A stretch of DNA of 64,000 nucleotides from Effrenium voratum. Its lineage: Eukaryota > Sar > Dinophyceae > Suessiales > Symbiodiniaceae. Position numbers and translations under genes: made by a program. The notes below the pieces were generated by a model. That model saw only the letters and a program-made list of their open reading frames with translations. It ran no database searches and had not been told where the DNA came from. The stretch lies in contig CAUJNA010001469.1 of NCBI GenBank assembly GCA_963377175.1, positions 911,001 through 975,000 of the forward strand. The letters are read 5' to 3'. Shown piece after piece: positions 49,019 through 62,300 of the stretch; the stretch's first letter is position 1; each line of letters starts with the position of its first letter.

Positions 49019-52000
49019 GCGCAGTGGAAACTCATGTTTCATCGGCCCTCTTTGGTTGGTTGCAAGAGTGGCAATTGCCCTATGTGCAGAAGTCCACCAT
49101 TTGCAAAGGGCACCGACTTGTAGCCGAGGGAGTGTATTGGCCTCTGAGCTGTGAGATCTTGTCTTGTGTCCGCTGGCTAGTCCCTCAAAACTGTTGGTTG
49201 CCCTTTGGTTTTCCTTTAGCAGCCAAAAAGGGAGTCCGATTCTCACTGTGAAGACCTCACAGCTTGGAGTTTCCTTTTTCTTTGCCTTTGGTTTAGCCCT
49301 CCCTAAGTGGTGATTAGTTGCTTCAGGTTCTCAGTGGGCAACTCACCACTTTGCAGCCCAGGTTCGGAGGCGGCCTGCTGTCCTTCATCCTATTTTGGAC
49401 TTTGTCCTTCGCGCCTTGGATCTTGTAGCGCGGGGGTTGGAATGAAGATGCCGGTGATACCAAGAAACCTCCCCCTTTGTTTTCTCGTCCAAGCATAACA
49501 TCAATATTTTAGGTAGACTTAATTGGGAACCTAGTCTGAACATACAATCTGCTGTGTGGATCTGGGCCAGGGGCAACCTCACCTTCTGAAGAATTCGCTG
49601 GAAAGCCTTCCAGTGGGGGGATGTACCTGGGTAAATTGGTTCAAGAGCACTTCCTGATCCGAGGCTCACGAACAGAAGCTCTTGCTGAAGGTCCTCTGGG
49701 GGGTTTCTGGTATTTCCAGTGTGGGAGTGGTATACCCAGATGCCAATACTATCCCTTTTGAACTTGGTTTGGCAGTCCCTTAAGCATCACTCATTATGTC
49801 ATGGGGCATGCTGTGTTAGCCATCTGCAGCGGGACACTGGATCAACGCCAAAAAAAGAAGCCTCCCAAGGGCTTCCTTGTGCGGCTGGCTATGCTTTGGC
49901 TTCATGGGAACCCCGGAGCAACAAACCACTGCTTGAATGTGATTGGGGGGGTCTTCGGTTAATAGGAATCCTTCACTGCTGGACCCGACCCACTCCCAAG
50001 ACAAGTTTAAAAAAAAATAAATAATAAAAATCCGCAGTCAACATTGGAGTCCGTAACTGTGTTTTTGTTTAATCCCTTTTAGTAATCTGCGGATTTTTAG
50101 TCCCTTTTGAGTGATTCAATAGTTTGTAGGTTTCGTTTGAGTAGCTTTATTTGTTTCCAGGAAAAACTGGTGATTCTACAACCCCACCAATCCAATTGCT
50201 ATAGTAGGTACCCCGGAAACCTGGTAACCATAGGCGTCCTTTTGGTTGAGTTGGTCGAAGAATAAATGGTGATTCCTCGTTTACCTGAGGGTTCAATCAT
50301 CTACCAGGGCCATATATCTCCCCAAAAGGACACCTATGCCGGAGTGTTGGGAGGGATGCGCTGAGTATTTGACCCCAATGTCCAAATTGGAGTGTTCAGC
50401 GGCACCGGTTCTCCTTTTCTCACTCTCTGCGTTACTGGGCCAGAACAGGTTCCCCTTTCTTTACAGGGGACCCTGACCCCCCCCCCCCCCCGGCCCCAAG
50501 GAAGCACCCAAACAGTTCAGGCGTTATTTGACCGTAATTGGCGTTGTTGGGCCTTTACAAACCTCGTTAGCCCCCAACCATTTTAAGGTCTTCTGGGGAG
50601 GGGAGTGTGATAGACTGAGTCAGAGCCATAGCAAGCGGAGCCAATGCCACCAAAGAGTAAGTATGAGAGACGGATGCAATCAGCTAAGGACCATTGCCAT
50701 TAAGGGCCAACACCGTCTCTGAATGAATGTTGGATGGTAGGAATCCAGTACTTTTACCTTAATGTTTACATGTGTTTTTTCCTGGTTTCTACTGGTAACG
50801 GGAGCAGGGTGAAAATCAGGTGAGATCCAGTTCCGGAATTCCCATGTCTCCGGCCCAGGACATGGTGCACATCTTCTGACCGCCGCAAGCTGAACCATGT
50901 GCACATCCCACAAAAAATCCCCGAGTTGGCGCGGATGCAGCACTGGGCTTACTGGGGTGTTTCTCAAAAGGAACCCTTGACGTGGTTTGGTTTCCACTTT
51001 CGACCATATACAAGGGAGACGCTACTGTGAATTTTGCGGGATTGCCCGTACTTGGCTGCCATTTAGGGTCTTCGAGCTTCAACTTGTTGGTATGTGTTTG
51101 CGTGTTCGCTCTCACCGGCAACTAGATTAGACTTTGTGCGCAAGGGAACGCAAGAGACGTTTGGTTCGAACGGTTGGCATAGTTGAATACCAAACGACCA
51201 GCTGGGGCCTCCTCCAATATTTGTTTGGTTTACAGTAAACTAACAAATGAAAAAGACCCATACAAAAATATTCGATCAGCAGATGAGGGTCTTTCTAGGA
51301 TTCTCCAGCCTTGAATTGGAGGCAGCCATCATGCTGTGTCATGACAGTGCAGTTGGCAGATTGACACAACATTTCAGCATTTTAGCTTAAGGATGTGTTC
51401 TCAATGAGAAGGACCATCGTTGCTTCAAAGATATGGTCGTTTCCTTTTGATTCCCTTGTCATAACTAGTTAGAATTGGGTTGTGGGGTACTTGGAAAACA
51501 ACAAACTTTGTGTCATCACGAGCCCAAACAGCCCAAAGGGCACCGACTGCCCCGGCCTTCAAAAGGCTCTCCCGCGAGGGCTCGGACCCTCCCAAGGCTC
51601 CATCTTCGCTTTTGGCCCCCATTGAACACCAACGGGAGCTGTTGAGTTTGGGAAATTGTTAGCGGCTTCGATATTGCCAGATGTGGTTTCATCTCGTGAA
51701 ACGAAGGGGAGAATCGGTGAATTCCGTAAACCGCATCCAAAGCAACACGAAATGGTTTGTGCGCAGTGGGATCGCAATCGTAGCAGTGGTCAACCACAGC
51801 CATTGCTACAGTATGGCAGAGACGCAGTGACGCAGTCGGCAAGCGCATGATCTGTGCGCCAGGCCGTGCTGTGTTGCCCGGAAAAGATGCAAGTTACCTT
51901 CAATAGGACGTCATATTAGCCAATGTGAGACTTTGCACTGCTCTGGTTAAGTTTTGGCGGATTCTCAAAAGGGGGGGGGAACCCGATTCTTCGGTCATGG

Positions 52001-52850
52001 TCATGTACAGGGGGTCGCTTCCGAACATAATTTGGGGCCCTCCATACATTTTCCTTTCTGAAACCCGCTTTTGCATGGAAGGTAAACCCAGGGGAAAACA
52101 TGGGCCATGGGGCTATGGATGGCCCTACGGGCCCTGAAACGCTGAACCACCTGGGTATGTTTGTCAAACTTGGATCCCCAAGATGTTGGTGTTTTTGTGT
52201 TCCCTTGAGCCCAAACAGGGGCCATGGGCACTCCCTTGTGAGACAAAAAGAACCGTCCGAATCCGGACACCGTTCGTAGGAGCCTCGGACATTGGGTAGA
52301 ATCTGCTGTGTTTTGAATTGGTGAGCACCGGAAAACACCCGTTTGGGGGTTCCCTAATTTGGAGGCACGTCCCAAATGCAGAGTGGGCTGTTCGGGAATG
52401 TGTCAAAGTTTGGTGGTCCAGCTGATGGTTGAATCTGCTGGCTTCCGTTCAAAGCCCCCGAGGACCCCTCAGAAGGTCAGGTCTTAGCAACTATGTTGGT
52501 ATGTGGCTTTGCCAAAAATGTCAGACACTGGGGATCGGTCCCTGGGCAATCCTTGAATCTTTGATGTACTGGAAGCCAACACGCGCAAACCATTTAGGTG
52601 TTTTTCTTTTTGAGCAAACCCTATTTTGGGATGGTTAAGAATGGAAACCAAAGAAAACAACCTCAAAAAGTTTAGAGTTTAGATGGGTCCTGGTTTGACG
52701 CATTCCCACGTTTAGAGGGACTTGTTTCGCTTTTGGTCCAGTTTAATGCTGCACTGGAGACAGGCACAACCTACAATGTGGATATGTCGCAGAATTGGCT
52801 TTTTTTGATTGAGTCTGACAGGGAATGAACATGAATCAACCCACGTCAAG

Positions 52851-52940
52851 CGAAAGCTGATGCGAACAGCTTTCAACTTGGGCTTCCACCCTGCTTTGCT
52901 TCGAGCACACCGCATCCCCAACAATGCATTCTGCCATTGA
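52851..52940 (+). CDS. Candidate terminal exon, unassigned
   Basis: After a GTCAAG acceptor, 29 codons run to a TGA at 52938-52940 (RKLMRTAFNLGFHPALLRAH and on). The peptide looks natural, but no partner exon is identified. Confidence 0.25.
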   Translation, partial: RKLMRTAFNLGFHPALLRAHRIPNNAFCH

Positions 52941-54470
52941 CTTGCAGCACACGCAGTACTTTCATGTTGAAAAGAACCGCCAAAATGTCAGTCACGGACA
53001 CTATTGCCAGGGTGTCGGTATTGGATGGGCCCGTTTCCGGTTTGTCGGTTGACGGATATCGCTCTTGGGCAGTCCGCAATCGGTTTCTGGTGGTACCATT
53101 CACGTCAATGTAAAAGGTGCCCATCAAGGGGTCCGATCCACATGAGAAACTGGCAACATTGCATGTCTTTGAGGACATTGGGCGTCCACCTAGATTTTCC
53201 ACGAAAACCAAGGGCCCACCCAAATTTCACATGTCCTCTTGGGGAAACGAGTCACTATTCTTGTTTGATCTTGTTTGCTATTTGATTGAGTCTCAGCATC
53301 TTTCACTTTAGCTTCAATTTCCGATATGTGTTTTCCCACTGACCAACAACAAGTCAATGTTTGAACTAGCATTTGGGTATGTCTCAAAATAGGGGAGCTG
53401 CAGATGGTGGTTTTCCCTCTGGTTTCCCCTAAAACACGACACGAAAGGCCGACATACGCATTTTGCATGGGGCTCACATGGCAGCACCAGCTTCGCGCGC
53501 TACCATCGCTTGGCTGCGGCGGGCTCAAGCTAAGAATCCACCGCCGGCCCCGCACCAGTTTTGCCCAGGCCCAAGTCATATGCCTCTTGCGGTACTTGGG
53601 GAGTCTCCATCCATGCCGCTCTGTTTTGTTGGGTTCCCCCGTGTTTGTCTAGTTGTTGGTTATAAGGTCGCAAAAGTCGATCACCGCCTGCAAAACAACG
53701 GAAGGCTTGCCCAAAAAGAAGTCCATTTCCCAAAAGGAGCTGCCGATGCCAATCATGGCATGGCTTTTTGCTGGTTCCTTCCGTTAAAACTGGGGAGTCG
53801 CCCGTATTTTGCAAGGTTACTGGAGTGTGTCTGAAAAAGGGGGGAGCCCAAAAAATGGCAATTCTTTCCTTTTGGTCTCCCAAAAGAACTTCCAAATACG
53901 ACACGGCCATGGCTCACTCTTTGGGCTCGAAGGGGAAAGGGCCCAAGGTGGCCCAGACAAATCTGCCCTACTCAGGGTAGCTCGTCTTTTTTTGGCTTGG
54001 TGCCCTGCTTTTTCGGGGAAATTAACAGGAACACCATCCATTTTGGGGGCCTATGTCAAAAACGACGCACCCGTGAAGCTACGGAAACCTGGGGAGCCGA
54101 TTCAATCGGGTGATTTGAAGAGGGAGCGGGGCACCCCCGTATTAACAAACAGGAGTTTCTTGATCCGGGCTCAACATTAAGACTGTTTTGCACAGCACAC
54201 ACACACACGCGCGCACGCACGCACATATATTGTTACACTGAATATGTGGGTCTTACGCAAACGGAGACACGTTGTGCGTCGGACTTACGCAGCTCTAAGG
54301 TCATGGCAATGTTTGCCCGTCGCTGTGCGGTGGAGCCTTGAAAGAATATCGTGGGGGGGGGGGGGCTGGGAGAGAGACGATTTCCACGGGGCTGTGTGTG
54401 GAACATGTTGGTTTTATTAGGGCAATTTTCTCTGATTGGCTGCTGAAACCAACTCAACGGAATTCGGCAG

Positions 54471-55805
54471 GCATGACATGCATCATGCCGGCATCGAAAA
54501 GAAGCCCTTCCTGTCATCCAGTCGAACCAACACCCCTCGGCCCATAGATTTTCAGCTGTCCATGGGGCGGCTTCTCTCAGGGTATATCTTACAAGTTTTG
54601 CACGGCAAACAGGTTTGTATGTTACTTTTTTGTGTCGGACTTTGGTCTCATACCCTTCAGGTGGACATGTTTTTTTTTTTTTTGTCGCGGACTGGGCAGA
54701 GAGGAACTGCATCAGGAGTGGGTGTGTATTTTTGTCGTTGTTTCAATCGGAAGTGAACTCTTTGTTGTAAGGTAACCCACAAAACACGCGGCTCGCCCAC
54801 AAGCATCTTTGTGGGGATGTCTGCCGCTGCCTTTAAGGTTTAGGTTTAGGGTTGTTAGGGTTTAGGTTTAGGGTTGGGGCTTAGGTTTAGGGTTTTTAGG
54901 GTTTAGGTTTAGGGTTTTTAGGGTTTAGGTTTAGGGTTGTTAGGGTTTAGGTTTAGGGTTTTTAGGGTTTAGGTTTAGGGTTTTTAGGGTTTAGGTTTAG
55001 GGTTTTTAGGGTTTAGGTTTAGGGTGTTTAGGGTTTAGGTTTAGGGTTTTTAGGGTTTGGGGTTTAGTGTTTAGGGTTTAAACCCAAGACAGGGTGCTCC
55101 AAATCCAGGTTTCGACACCCAAGGTTTTGAGGGAGTTCACCATACACAGGTCTACAAGCTCCCACGCCTGCCACGTTTTCAGGGTCGGGGCGGGGGCGGT
55201 CGCAGACGTCGCGGGCAAGCGGGATGTTTTGGCCGTAAGGTAATTACGAATACACCTAAACAGCACCTGGCACATGTAGAAGACCCATTTGAAACAGCTG
55301 ATAAAGGTGGCTTTTAGTGTGGCACACATGTATCCTTCAAGGCACCCTGTCCTTCGGTTTGTCTTAGAGGGAAGCCTCGTGGAACGGAAGGCCATTTTGG
55401 GGGCGGAGACATACGCAATTGGAAAGGGCACCTCTTTTGGCATGAAGGCAAATCAAGCTGGAACTAGCTACTGTGTAAGCGACCCCACACGAGAATGATT
55501 TTCAAATGGAACACGCTCAACAATGGCGGACATTCATTTTAATGTAAATGATGCCCACCACATCCAAGTTTGATTGAGAGCCGTGAGAAGCTTCTGACCG
55601 GAAATGGCTGTGGCTCAAACCATGTACCAAAATGGCACCTTGGTAAATCGAACCAAAAGTTAAAATCTGCGCAACCCCTCGCTCTTCAATTTTGAGCCAC
55701 ACCCAAATGGTCTGTGACCAGCCGCGTTTTTTGCAGCTGCATGTGCTCTATAGCTCTGAATGGCGAAGGGTCCTTTGCGGCGCTTCGTCAGGCTGCGCCG
55801 CAAAG
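54471..55805 (+). CDS. Candidate 5' exons of the cyclophilin gene
   Basis: Three + blocks chain in phase into the cyclophilin exon at 56353: 54471-54581 (HDMHHAGIEKKPFLSS and on, GT donor), 55183-55234 (VGAGAVADVAGKRDVLA, strong polypyrimidine tract, GTAAGG donor) and 55737-55805 (LHVLYSSEWRRVLCG and on, AAG|GC donor). They would give an N-terminal extension ahead of the isomerase domain. The telomere-like array (54834-55080) would then lie inside an intron. Alternative frames in the third block also look coding, so the extension is tentative. No start codon is fixed. Confidence 0.35.
54834..55080 (+). repeat. Interstitial telomere-like array
   Basis: About eleven tandem units of about 22 bp, each made of TTTAGG, TTTAGGG and TTTTTAGGG pieces, with few substitutions. 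TTTAGGG is the telomere type of plants and dinoflagellates. The array ends abruptly at 55080 and is flanked by unique sequence on both sides, so it is not a chromosome end in this assembly. Confidence 0.8.
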
Positions 55806-55877
55806 GCGGCATTTCGCCGACGCCGCGCCCAAGGCGTGCCGTGTGCTCGCAGATGGATCAGGCTAAGACCTCGTGTG

Positions 55878-55914
55878 TGTGTGTGTGCGTGTGCATATAT
55901 ATATATATATATAC
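55878..55914 (+). repeat. GT then TA microsatellite
   Basis: GTGTGTGTGTGCGTGTGC is followed by a TA run, directly downstream of the exon candidate at 55737. Confidence 0.5.
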
Positions 55915-56352
55915 ATATTACAAAGCTTATGAATGTACGCAGACAAAAACCGGAATGTCTCCACTTGTTCAGGGCACGGGTTCCGGCACCGAACATGTTA
56001 GTTATCTCAACTGTAAGCAGGCGTTGGGGGCTGAAGCCTGGTCCCAAACTGTCCCGTGGTCGAGACCTGCATTGACTTTCTCTCTTGGCATTGATAAGGT
56101 TACCTCGATGCAAGCTCTTTGGATGGTTTAAGCATCGTCCTGCCCGCTTTCATGTAAGGAGGAACTATGTGCCAAAGGCACCAGAACCGTGTGAGCCCCA
56201 AGCTTCTCAGCCTAATCTTTCGGAGTGTCTGTCGTTTTGTCCCCTGAAAAAAGCACGGCGTGGGGGGGGGGGGTGGGTTGGAGGGGTCAAACTTCGTGGT
56301 TACCCCGGTTTGAAAGTTTGGGCACTGGTTTGGTTAGTTGGAAGCTTCGAAG

Positions 56353-56397
56353 GTGACGAGCAAGGTCTTCTTCGACATGTCCGTCGGCTCAGAGAAG
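56353..56397 (+). CDS. Cyclophilin exon 1 of 6 (visible domain)
   Basis: Acceptor CGAAG|G and donor AAG|GC, phase 0/0. It encodes the first beta strand of the domain (KVFFDMSVG). Confidence 0.85.
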
Positions 56398-59300
56398 GCC
56401 TGTTGTTGTTCACGGGTCGACAGGCCCAAAGCTCCGGTGGCTTGGGGCAAGGAAAGGGAACCAAGGGAACCCAATAGGAAAACTGCTTATTCTAGGGGGT
56501 CCCCTACGAAAAGACACACCCATGAAGCTGTGGTTTGAAGCCCGGTGGTTTGATGGTGTGGCTGGTGGTTACTTCCTTAAGCTTCCGGACACCACCTGTT
56601 TTCTTTCATTGGGTTCTGGCTTCGTCAACCCACACAGGGTCAATATAATTGGAGCCAAATGGTTGCCAGTTTTACTTTTGGTTACCCGCAAGGTGAAGAC
56701 GGGCACCTCCAAGAACCTCCAAAAAAATGGGGTTTCCGTTGGTTGCCCGTAAGGTGAGGACGGGAACCTCGAAAAACCTCCAAGAAAATCCACGGCTGCA
56801 GCCGGGTTTCCGTTGACCCCCCAAGCCACCCGACCGCGTGCGCGAGGCGGGGCGCATCGTCATGGGCCTCTACGGGGACGTGGTGCCCAAGACCGCCGAG
56901 AACTTCCGAGCGCCGGGAAGCACGGCATGGGAACCATGGGACCCGGCGAGCGTTTTTTTTGTTTTTTCGCGGAGAGAAACCTAAGACTTGCGGGTGCGAT
57001 AGGCAGGGAATGAGAAATGGAATGAGTCAGCAATAGAAACCTTCCACCAACTGGTGGTTTTCTTCAAGGGGAATAAAAGGTTCATTCCCACATGCCCTAC
57101 TGAGCACCAGCAAGAAGCTCCAAAGCCAACAGCCAAAAAGCAAATGGATTTCAAATAGAATGGGACATGTTGAGTGATTCTTTTTCAGGAGTTTTGTTGG
57201 GGAAGATTAGACTGAAATGTGGCAGAATGGGATTGGGAGGGGGTTGCCGCATGGGCTTACACCGCCCTCCTTTCCCCTTCCCCACACATCCCCAAATGTT
57301 TAGCCCTCCTATGAAATTGCCTTTTGGAGGTTAAACCCTCACGCAAGGGGAAGTTCCTGGGCTACCTTTATGACACTTCTGCAGGGTGGAGCAAAATAGG
57401 TTTCAACCCCGGCACTTAGGGGAACTGAGACAGCTCTCACCCCTTTATATAGAGGATTCTTGGGGGGACACCGTATGAGTTTGTCTCAAAATAAACTCCT
57501 ACAGCATGGTCTTCTGTTTGGTATACAACCAGTGGCTACCCTCAAACTATGTTGGACCAGCGGGACCCTGAAATGGCACCCTTTTCTGAGGGTCCGAAAT
57601 CCAAAATTATGTTTGAGAAACTTCCAGAGGGTTGAATGACCAAGAAACCTTGGACACCCATGTAAAAACAAGCAAACAAGCCTAGGGGTCATTTTGACCG
57701 TGTCTGGATGTTAGTACAAGTGGTTGAGTAACAGTCTAGGCACGTCCTTTTCTTTCCGTTCTCACCGGCCCACCTCATTTAGTCCCAAAGCGACCAGCCG
57801 ATTCATATCCGCGCCCGCGCCATCCGCTCGAGCGCCGGAGCTCGCGGCTCGCTCGAGCGAGGCTCTGCACCGGCGAGAAGGGCTTCGGCTTCAAGGACTC
57901 CGAGTTCCACAGGCGGCTCCCGCGCTCACGCGGTTCGGCTCCCGTACCATGCGCCCGCTAGGGTGGGGTGGGGGGGTGGGGGGGGTTGTTGTGGTCTTGT
58001 TTTGTGGTTCGGTTTGGGGGGTGGGGGTTTCAAGAGAACAACCCCTGAAAGGAGTGCCAACTTTTGCGGAAAACGCTCCTTGGGCTGTTTCGCCGTTTCG
58101 CCCCACTTTTCAGCGTCTGAGATGGTTTTCCTGTTGTTGTTATTAGGGGGTGGGCTTCTCCAAAAGACTTTTGCCAATGGTTTTTTGCCTAAAAAACGCC
58201 ACTTGCGGGGTGGGTTCATATTTCAGGGGGACCTCCCTGGAGGTAGCCAGGGGAAACCTTCACCGAGTACCTCTGGAGCTTTGGAAGCAATTCCAAGCAC
58301 TTGGTTTTCGGGGCGGGGTTTCATGAGGACCTTCAAAATTGGATCCCCCAAACATTGGGGATCTAACTGTTTTTTTTGACCCCTTTCCAGTTCCGAGAAG
58401 AGACAACCAGAAACCATGATGTGTATCTCTACAACTGGAAACACTATAGGTCATATTCTGGTAGTGAAAGGCTGCAGTTTCGCTTGGTCCGCAAGCAAGC
58501 TTGTATCGCAGCAAGCCAGCAGCCAACTAGTCGCATCATCATCAGCAGCCAACTCGAACCCCCAACCACCTGTTGTTCAACTCTCTGATGCCGGAGATGG
58601 AAAACGTGTGTGGATACTGAAGTTTGGTCCCCAGCTCTTGCTTTCCTTCCCTTTGTACTTGATAGAGCTAGCAGCAAAGTTCAGGCAGAAGACGAGTAGC
58701 AAGGGACCATCCCATCATAAGTTGCGTGGCCTCTTCAGTGCCAGTTTCGGATCATGCCTCACTTACTCGACATGTGATACCTATTCAGCCAAGCCTATCT
58801 TGTCAACAGACTACTCCCGCGCGGATCAATATGGAACCCAACAAGCATTTATTTCTAGGGAATCTCTTGTTTGGGGGACAATTCTTTGGGCTCCATGTAA
58901 TGCAGGGAAGTTTTTGTTGTTGTTTTTTTGCGGCGTGTGTGTGTGTGTGTGGAGTTTGCTGGTTGCGGGACTTTCGGTCCGTCTTCCGTGTCTGCCGCCG
59001 TTTTGGCCGATGCCAGGGTCATCAAGAAGTTCATGATTCAAGGACTGGGCCACTGTCCAGATGTCAGATGGGTGTGCTTTGTTGGGAGTGACCTCACAAA
59101 TGGTTTTCTATTTTTGTTCAAAAGCCACCAAACAAGGGTGCCCTCAAACAAAGACGCACCCAGATGAACTCACTTCCTGAGTTTATGACCTTTAGTCACT
59201 TCTTGGCCCTTTCCAGTGTTCCTTCGGTTTTTCAATCCCTGCGCTTCCCTATAAACCAATCCCAAAGAAGGTACACGCAAAAAAGACAGACCCTTGTGTC

Positions 59301-62300
59301 TCACGAAGACCGCGAGTTCACGCAGGCCAACACCACGCTCAACCCGAGGCTTCAAAGCTGGCATCCAAACCATCGCTGGGACGACATGAAGAAGTACCGC
59401 GGAGTTTGAGCACACGGGCTTTGAACGCCAAATGTCACAGGCGCAAAGCTCATGAAGTTTTGTCTGATTTGGCAATGGGTGCAGCACAAGTCAGCTGAAG
59501 GTCAGGACAATGGTTACATAATATTACGAGGAAATCGGCTTTGGGTAGGTTTCCATCGATTTCTAACCTTAAGAGTTTTCGTCCAGCCAACCGTTGAGGG
59601 AGGTTCATTTTTTTTGTGATTTGGGAGTGAGGGTTGGAGCAAGAAAATAGCAATCTGAAAATTAAGAGCAAACTGAAAAGCAAGAAAAATGTGATTTACT
59701 TGCAACAGTTGACAAACAAAAACAAGAAAATAGTGATCAGATGGTCATCAAATAGTGATTTGGGCACCTCAAAGTAGCGAGGATCCAAATAGTGATTATA
59801 TGGGAGATCACTATTTTCTTGCTTTTTTTGGCAGGCGACAACCCTCGAAACCCAGAAATCTGCAAATCACAACGGGATATCACTATTTTCTTGCTTTTTT
59901 GGAGTGGGAAATCACTATTTTCTTGCTTTTTTTGGAGGCGACGACCCTCGAAACCCGGAAATCTGCAAATCACATTTCGGGTTTCCGGGTTCGAGGGTCG
60001 TCGCCTGCCAAAAAAAGCAAGGAAATAGTGATTTCCCGCTCCAAAAAAGCAAGAAAATAGTGATCTCCCGTTGTGATTTGCAGATTTCCGGGTTGAGGGT
60101 CGCCTGCAAAAAATGCAAGAACATAGTGATCTCCCACTCCAAAAAATCAAGAAAATAGTGATCTCCCGCTGTGATTTGCAGATTTCCTGGTTTCGAGGGT
60201 TGATCACAATTTTCTTGCTTTTTGTTTCACAATTTTCTTGCTATGTTCTTGCTATTTCTGGTCTCTTGTTTGCTTCATTCTTGCTTTTGTAGTGCCCACT
60301 GTTTGCTCTAAAATCACTTTTTGCTTGCTTTTTTTCCCACCCGAAACTTGGGATCACTTTTTTCTTGCTCTGTTGCTTGCTCTATATCTCACAAAAATAA
60401 AATAAAAAATAAAGCATTTTCCAATGGTTGGCTGGCTTCGTAAGTCTTAATTCTAACCCTTGTATTGTCGGACATTGATTGGCAGATCCGTGTGTGTGCG
60501 TGTGTGCGCGTGTGTCAACGAGTTGAACCCCATAAATGAACCCCATAAAGTTTAGTTTCTTTCTAGTTGCCTTCTTGAGCTATCCAACAAGGAGTTGTTT
60601 GTTGTTTAAGCCTCATTTAAGTAACTCCACAAGACTTGTGCTTTTCGTAGGTGGGCCATACCATAATTATATATAGATTGTCCTGCCAAGACTTCCTCAA
60701 TTTGTTGGCCAAAGCTATGGGCGTCCTAAACATGTTTGCCCTCGGAGGTATGCCAATCTGTTTCCATAGGGGTTATGCCTGTTCTTGCGGCCGAATTCTG
60801 CAAGGTTGTCTAGAAGGAAGCCCTAAGAATATTGATCCATGTGGAGGGATCTGGAGCTCTGTCTGAGACAGCCCCGCATTATTGCCAGACTTGACTTACA
60901 CAGGTTTTTTGTTCTTGCCCTTTTGAGTTTCCTTCACTTGCCCTTTAAACCAGGGCAAACAAGACATGACTTTTCTGCCAAACCATGTCCGCAGTGCCGA
61001 CAGGAGGAGACTTTACACGCGGCAATGGCACAGGCAGACAGGGGTTTGTAGCTGATCAACAGCCCTGATCCAGCTACCACTAAACCGGGCAACCAAGACT
61101 TGTTGCCCCTCAGCTTTACATTACATGATGGTTCTCCTAGTTCCATGTGATGGTTCCCCGAGGTCCTTGCAATAGACAGCAGTAGATGGATCCCCGCATT
61201 CGACGCCAGGGCGCATTGGCCCAAATATTTGCCCATGGTGTTCGGTGTGCAGATGCGTTGATGTTTGGCAGAAGTTGCCAGAAATCCCTATATTTCTTCT
61301 TTGGCAGTTCACCACACCGCCAACTTAGTTGAGTTTCCTTTTGGGGTGATGTTTAACGGGCAAATATAGGTCTGTTTGCTGTAGATTGTTTTATTCATAA
61401 CATCAAGTGCCAAATGTGTGGGACACTTCGGACAGTTACTCACTTCCTAAACTTTGTTGGGAAGACCATTTTGGTGGTAAACAAAGGTTTTGGACTTTAC
61501 TTGGCCAGTCCACGCTCTGATGTGCTTTTAGGTATCCCCGCCTGTTGTTTTCTTTGAAACTGTTACTTCCACTTTGCAATTGCACATCTCAACTGGCCAA
61601 AGAAGTGGGGACTCTTGTCACGCATCCTTTCGTCCACTGCACCTATATAATACCTTTTTGACAAGGCCAACTCAGACTTGTTCCGGCCAATCTGCTCGTC
61701 CAAAATGGAACGCGCCAGAGAAAGGGTTCCTTGCAGAGGATACTGCTATGGTCCAAGCCACCCCCCAAGTCAGGATGAATGCTTGTCGATGGAAGGCTAA
61801 CCAGGTTTGTGTGGGGTGACTCCAGGCTTCACGGTTTCTATTTTTATTAAATCAATTTATTGCTAGATGTTAGGCATGGTTGCCTGCCAAAATGCATTTG
61901 CCTTCAACCCCTTTGGGGGGAGAACCGTCTTCAACTTGAATCATTGAAAACCATGTCCACAAAATTGACCGATGGTTTCGATGTGGTTTGTTATATCCAA
62001 TTGCAAAGAGTTTGTGGCTGCAAAAACTACTTGGTTATGTGTACTCATATCCCACAACACCATTCTATGGCCCTTGTAGTATATCTCATTGGCCCTTGTA
62101 GCATATGGTACTTGCCCAAAGCCATTATTGTTCGTCATTACTTAACCTTTTTGTTTTTGGGTCTTTTTGGAAACTGAGATATTCTTGGCCAACGCATGCT
62201 TGATTTTCCTTCGAACCTGCAACAGATCCATGTTTTGCCTAAAAGTTCCGATGTGAGTGTCCATTGAACTTGCAGTCAGACAGCTTGTAACCGTCGGCGC

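Larger units (their letters stand above)
46183..54470. other. Repeat-rich region with scattered exon candidates
   Basis: No full gene can be assembled here. Exon-like + blocks with suitable borders are 47493-47574, 48177-48225, 48975-49018 (possibly to about 49107), 51566-51596 and 52851-52940. Repeats include family D (46738-46815), family E (47354-47454), family C (48711-48819), a poly-C run (50477-50492) and several family A fragments. A diverged duplicated block encoding VRLC(M/I)KCH occurs at 46620-46653 and 47228-47262. Confidence 0.35.

Noticed and set aside
51516..51848. 110-codon minus-strand open frame
   Set aside because: No splice sites or family features; two + frames in the same place look equally protein-like, so composition is the likely cause.
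55078..55443. Minus-strand frame ending beside the telomere-like array
   Set aside because: The + strand block 55183-55234 has a strong polypyrimidine acceptor and a GTAAGG donor and fits the cyclophilin chain.
59737..60207. Open frames on both strands of the palindromic repeat
   Set aside because: The same peptide pieces recur in mirror order, so they are products of the repeat.
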